In this document: in pieces, positions 37,138 through 39,298 of the stretch
How the letters are laid out: the number at the start of each line of letters is the position of its first letter
How positions within the stretch are numbered: the stretch's first letter is position 1
From: Rubrivivax sp.
GTDB taxonomy: Bacteria; Pseudomonadota; Gammaproteobacteria; Burkholderiales; Burkholderiaceae_C
NCBI GenBank assembly: GCA_020248945.1
Contig: JADCGQ010000049.1
Span: forward strand, 1 to 39,298
Direction: 5' to 3'
DNA: 39,298 nt
The notes under the pieces: generated by a model
Databases searched by the model: none
Seen by the model: the letters and a program-made list of their open reading frames with translations, nothing else
Told to the model about the DNA's origin: nothing
Program-made: the position numbers and the translations under genes

Positions 37138-37560
37138 TTGAGTCCCCACCCGAAGAGACCGGGGTTCCATTTCCGGGTGCGCTACGCCGAGTGCACGGCC
37201 CACGGCGAACTGGGCCTGGCCAGCTACATCAACTACTTCAGCGAGGCCGCGGCGCAGGCGCTGAGCGAACGCGGCATGGATCTGCGCACGTTGACGTCCC
37301 GCTCCGGAGCCCTGCGCGAGGCCGGCTACGAAGTGGCGATCCAGGCCTCGCCGGGCTACGACGACGAGTTGGAGGTCGAAGTGCGGCTGCACGCGCTGGA
37401 CGAGCGCGGCTTCACGCTGGGCTTCGGGCTGCAGGCCGCGCGCGGTGGCAAGCCGCTGGCACGCGGCGCCATCCGCTACGACGCACGGCCATCAGGCCCC
37501 GATGGGGCCTGCCGCCTGCCTCTTGATCTGCACGGACTGCTGCAAGAGTGGCTCGTCTGA
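37138..37560 (+). CDS. 4HBT-type acyl-CoA thioesterase (TTG start)
   Basis: A 140-residue hotdog protein of the 4-hydroxybenzoyl-CoA thioesterase/YbgC type. The N-terminal F-H-F-R-V-R-Y-A-E-C-T-A-H-G-E-L has the usual R-x-x-x-x-D/E-x-D/T-x-x-G/H layout; the position normally holding catalytic Asp is Glu or Thr here. The TTG at 37138 is chosen because a perfect AGGAGG lies at 37127-37132, five bases upstream. The nearest upstream ATG (37112) is out of frame and closes after nine codons. It follows the acyl-CoA ligase by 54 bases. Confidence 0.8.
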   Translation: MSPHPKRPGFHFRVRYAECTAHGELGLASYINYFSEAAAQALSERGMDLRTLTSRSGALREAGYEVAIQASPGYDDELEVEVRLHALDERGFTLGFGLQAARGGKPLARGAIRYDARPSGPDGACRLPLDLHGLLQEWLV

Positions 37561-37630
37561 CCTGCAAACCGACCGCCAGATCGGCGGGCGGAGTGCCTCT
37601 TCCAAACTACACCAGGCCGGAGCATCGTTC

Positions 37631-38101
37631 ATGACACAACCCCACCTTCAGCTGCAGCAACTGGGCATCGTGCTGCCCGCGGTGAGCGCGCCGGCTGCTG
37701 CCTATGTGCCCTGGGTGCGGAGCGGCGATCTGCTTTTCCTGTCGGGCCATCTGGCCAAGCGCAATGGCCAGGTCTGGGTGGGCCAGCTCGGTGCCACGCT
37801 GGACACCGCCCAGGGCCAGCAGGCGGCGCGAGCGGTCGCCATCGACCTGATGGGCACGTTGGCCGCCGCGCTGGGGGGCGACCTGGGGCGGGTGCGCCGC
37901 ATCGTCAAGCTGCTGAGCCTGGTCAACAGCACGGCGAGCTTCACGGAACATCACCTGGTCACCAACGGCTGCTCCAGCCTTCTGGTGGAGGTCTTCGGCG
38001 CCGACATCGGCAGCCACGCCCGCAGCGCCTTCGGCGTGGCGCAGATTCCGCTGGGCGCCTGCGTGGAGATCGAGCTGATCGCCCAGGTCGATCCGGCCTG
38101 A
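37631..38101 (+). CDS. RidA/YjgF-family reactive-imine deaminase-like protein
   Basis: A 156-residue single-domain RidA-family protein. G-D-L-L-F-L-S-G-H is at about 32-40 and the conserved arginine is R131 in S-H-A-R-S-A-F-G-V, followed by A-Q-I-P-L-G-A-C-V-E-I-E. RidA hydrolyses enamine/imine intermediates to ketoacids and ammonia, mostly ones formed by PLP enzymes and amino-acid oxidases. In this cluster the likely sources are the D-arginine-dehydrogenase-like enzyme and the Cds1-like PLP enzyme. It is somewhat longer than archetypal RidA (about 128 residues) because of an N-terminal extension, as in the YjgH/Rid4-7 subgroups, where deaminase activity is less certain. Confidence 0.87.
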   Translation: MTQPHLQLQQLGIVLPAVSAPAAAYVPWVRSGDLLFLSGHLAKRNGQVWVGQLGATLDTAQGQQAARAVAIDLMGTLAAALGGDLGRVRRIVKLLSLVNSTASFTEHHLVTNGCSSLLVEVFGADIGSHARSAFGVAQIPLGACVEIELIAQVDPA

Positions 38102-38129
38102 TGGGCACTCACCACCAGACGGAGTCCGC

Positions 38130-38960
38130 ATGAAGAAGCTGTTCATCAGCGCCGACATCGAGGGCGTGGCCTGCATCAGCGCGCCCGTGGAAGTGGACAA
38201 AGCCCACCCGGCCGAGTACGCGCCGTTCCAGCGGCAGATGACGGCCGAGGTGGCTGCGGCCTGCGCCGGCGCCTGGGCGGCCGGAGTCGAGTCCATCGTG
38301 ATCAAGGACGCCCACTGGACGGCCCGCAACATCGACCCGCACCAGCTCGCCGTACCGGCCGGCAAGGAACTGAAGCTCATCCGCGGCTGGAGCGGCCATC
38401 CCTTTGCCATGGTGCAGGGCCTGGACGAGAGCTTCGACGCCGTGGCCTTCATCGGCTTCCACGCGGCGGGCGGCTGTGGGGGCAACCCGCTGGCACACAC
38501 AGTCTCCAGCCGCGCCTTCGCGCGCGTGGAGCTCAACGGGCGCACGGCCTCGGAGTGCCTGATCTACGCCTACGCCGCTGCCAGCGTGGGCGTGCCGCTG
38601 GTGTTCCTGTCGGGCGATCAGCAGCTGTGCGACGAGGCCTCGGGCCTGATCGATGGGCTGCAGACAGTGGCCACGCTGCAGGGCTTCGGCGCTTCGGTGC
38701 AATCCATCCTGCCCGCCGAGGCCGTGCAGCGCATCCAGGCCGGCGTGCAAGCGGCAGTGCATCTCTCGGCCCGAGGCCCCGTGGTGGCACCACCGGCGCT
38801 GCCCGAGGCGTTCAACTTCAAACTGTGCTTCAACAAGGCCAGCGACGCCTACGCCAAGTCGTTCTATCCGCAGGTGCAGCAGGTGTCGGATACAGAACTG
38901 GTACTGGAAACACGGCGCTACTTCGACGTGCTGACCTTCTTGTGGTTCGCAGCGCAGTGA
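38130..38960 (+). CDS. M55-family D-aminopeptidase (DppA-like)
   Basis: A 276-residue zinc peptidase of the DppA family, known for releasing N-terminal D-amino acids from short peptides. Metal ligands fit the family: D9 and E11 in S-A-D-I-E-G, H62 in K-D-A-H-W, H111 in G-F-H-A-A-G-G, and a later acidic residue (E142 region). The length matches the family (about 275). DppA assembles as a decamer in Bacillus. It is the last gene of the 13-gene run, and its presence supports a D-amino-acid-containing substrate. ATG 38130 lies 28 bases after the RidA stop, with CGGAG upstream. Confidence 0.9.
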   Translation: MKKLFISADIEGVACISAPVEVDKAHPAEYAPFQRQMTAEVAAACAGAWAAGVESIVIKDAHWTARNIDPHQLAVPAGKELKLIRGWSGHPFAMVQGLDESFDAVAFIGFHAAGGCGGNPLAHTVSSRAFARVELNGRTASECLIYAYAAASVGVPLVFLSGDQQLCDEASGLIDGLQTVATLQGFGASVQSILPAEAVQRIQAGVQAAVHLSARGPVVAPPALPEAFNFKLCFNKASDAYAKSFYPQVQQVSDTELVLETRRYFDVLTFLWFAAQ

Positions 38961-39036
38961 CTTGCGCGGGCGAACCATCACTTGCAGGAACTGACCAGCA
39001 CTTCGAGAGCCCGCTTTCAGTCCTCGAACCGTAGGA

Positions 39037-39093
39037 GCTGAACGACAGCAGTCGACAGCGTGAGTTCGCGGCTTTCAGATGCAGTCGTTCAGC
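39037..39093. repeat. Inverted repeat flanking a 37-base centre
   Basis: GCTGAACGAC at 39037-39046 is the reverse complement of GTCGTTCAGC at 39084-39093. With one mismatch the match extends to 14 bases. It lies between the last cluster gene and the IS end. It might be an mRNA hairpin, a degenerate mobile-element end or a dispersed intergenic repeat. Confidence 0.5.
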
Positions 39094-39130
39094 CGGGATC
39101 TTCTCCCAGTCGATGCTGATCACCTGCGAA

Positions 39131-39148
39131 CGACAGCCGTCGCTGTCG
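39131..39148. repeat. Perfect 7-base hairpin next to the IS end
   Basis: CGACAGC and GCTGTCG pair across a CGTC loop. It lies 9 bases before the IS end. No T-tract follows, so I do not call it an intrinsic terminator. It shares GAACGACAGC with the repeat at 39039. Confidence 0.5.
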
Positions 39149-39157
39149 CTAAATTCT

Positions 39158-39298
39158 GGCTCTTCTGAATTTCGTGTGGGTTACCGGGCATGAGGGTTGA
39201 CCGCTGCGAAGTCGAGCTTGCCTGCGATCAGGAAGACGACGGTCCTGATCGTGTCGAAGCTGGCGAAGCCGCGCGCTCGGCGCTTGGCGGCCTGGAAC
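39158..39298 (-). mobile_element. Terminal end of an ISL3-like insertion sequence (partial)
   Basis: The element edge reads GGCTCTTCTGAATTTCGTG inward from 39158. GGCTCTT(C/T) is the usual terminal sequence of ISL3-family elements, and the stop of a transposase frame lies 23 bases inside. The element continues past the right edge of the window. ISL3 elements make 8-base target duplications; TAAATTCT at 39150-39157 would be the left copy. Confidence 0.6.
39181..39298 (-). CDS. Transposase C-terminus (partial, ISL3-like)
   Basis: Only the last 38 codons are in the window. They read F-Q-A-A-K-R-R-A-R-G-F at the start, then F-L-I-A-G-K-L-D-F, and end N-P-H-A-R. The Q-A-A-K-x-x-A-R-G-[FY] and L-I-A-G-K-L blocks fit what I remember of the C-terminal end of ISL3-family (IS204/IS1001/IS1165-like) DDE transposases. 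The DDE catalytic residues lie outside the window, so activity cannot be judged. Confidence 0.6.
   Translation of the reverse strand, partial: FQAAKRRARGFASFDTIRTVVFLIAGKLDFAAVNPHAR

Overview
The window looks like chromosomal DNA of a high-GC betaproteobacterium, most likely Burkholderiales of the Rubrivivax/Leptothrix/Ideonella kind. This is inferred from gene order and protein style, not from a marker gene. The left part (about 1-14,850) is a dense housekeeping block. The right part (about 15,200-38,960) is an accessory catabolic region that starts just past a tRNA-Ser gene. An insertion sequence end closes the window at 39,158.

Housekeeping block: yicC (minus) diverges from a Ser/Thr kinase and a PP2C phosphatase, followed by rph-rdgB-hemW (plus). 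A cheR-cheD-cheB operon runs on the minus strand. Then come a group II truncated haemoglobin (plus), an Smr-domain protein with radC (minus), and fkpB-ispH, serS and a fumarylacetoacetase-fold hydratase (plus). tRNA-Ser(CGA) ends the block.

Accessory region: a minus-strand pair (VOC protein, then a D-arginine-dehydrogenase-like flavoenzyme) diverges from a plus-strand group (amidohydrolase, second amidohydrolase, two-domain VOC protein, broken kbl pseudogene). A minus-strand pair follows (TonB-dependent receptor, then an XRE-cupin regulator). It diverges from a 13-gene plus-strand run: MFS transporter, BAAT/acyl-CoA thioesterase, amidohydrolase, VOC protein, esterase, second BAAT protein, Cds1-like PLP enzyme, MDR oxidoreductase, PaaI-type thioesterase, acyl-CoA ligase, 4HBT thioesterase, RidA and an M55 D-aminopeptidase.

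How the genes may work together (inference): the receptor and MFS protein would take up a substrate. The amidohydrolases, esterase and D-aminopeptidase would cleave amide, ester or D-peptide bonds. The flavoenzyme and RidA would handle a released D-amino acid and its imine. The acyl-CoA ligase and several thioesterases would process an acyl part. Amidohydrolase-VOC pairs occur twice, and BAAT proteins twice, so the region grew partly by module duplication. The two intergenic regions from which the operons diverge hold three similar AT-rich dyads (TTnAC-n5-GTCAA). They overlap likely -35 boxes and are candidate operators for the XRE-cupin regulator. I do not recognise the whole cluster as a described pathway, and the substrate cannot be read from sequence.
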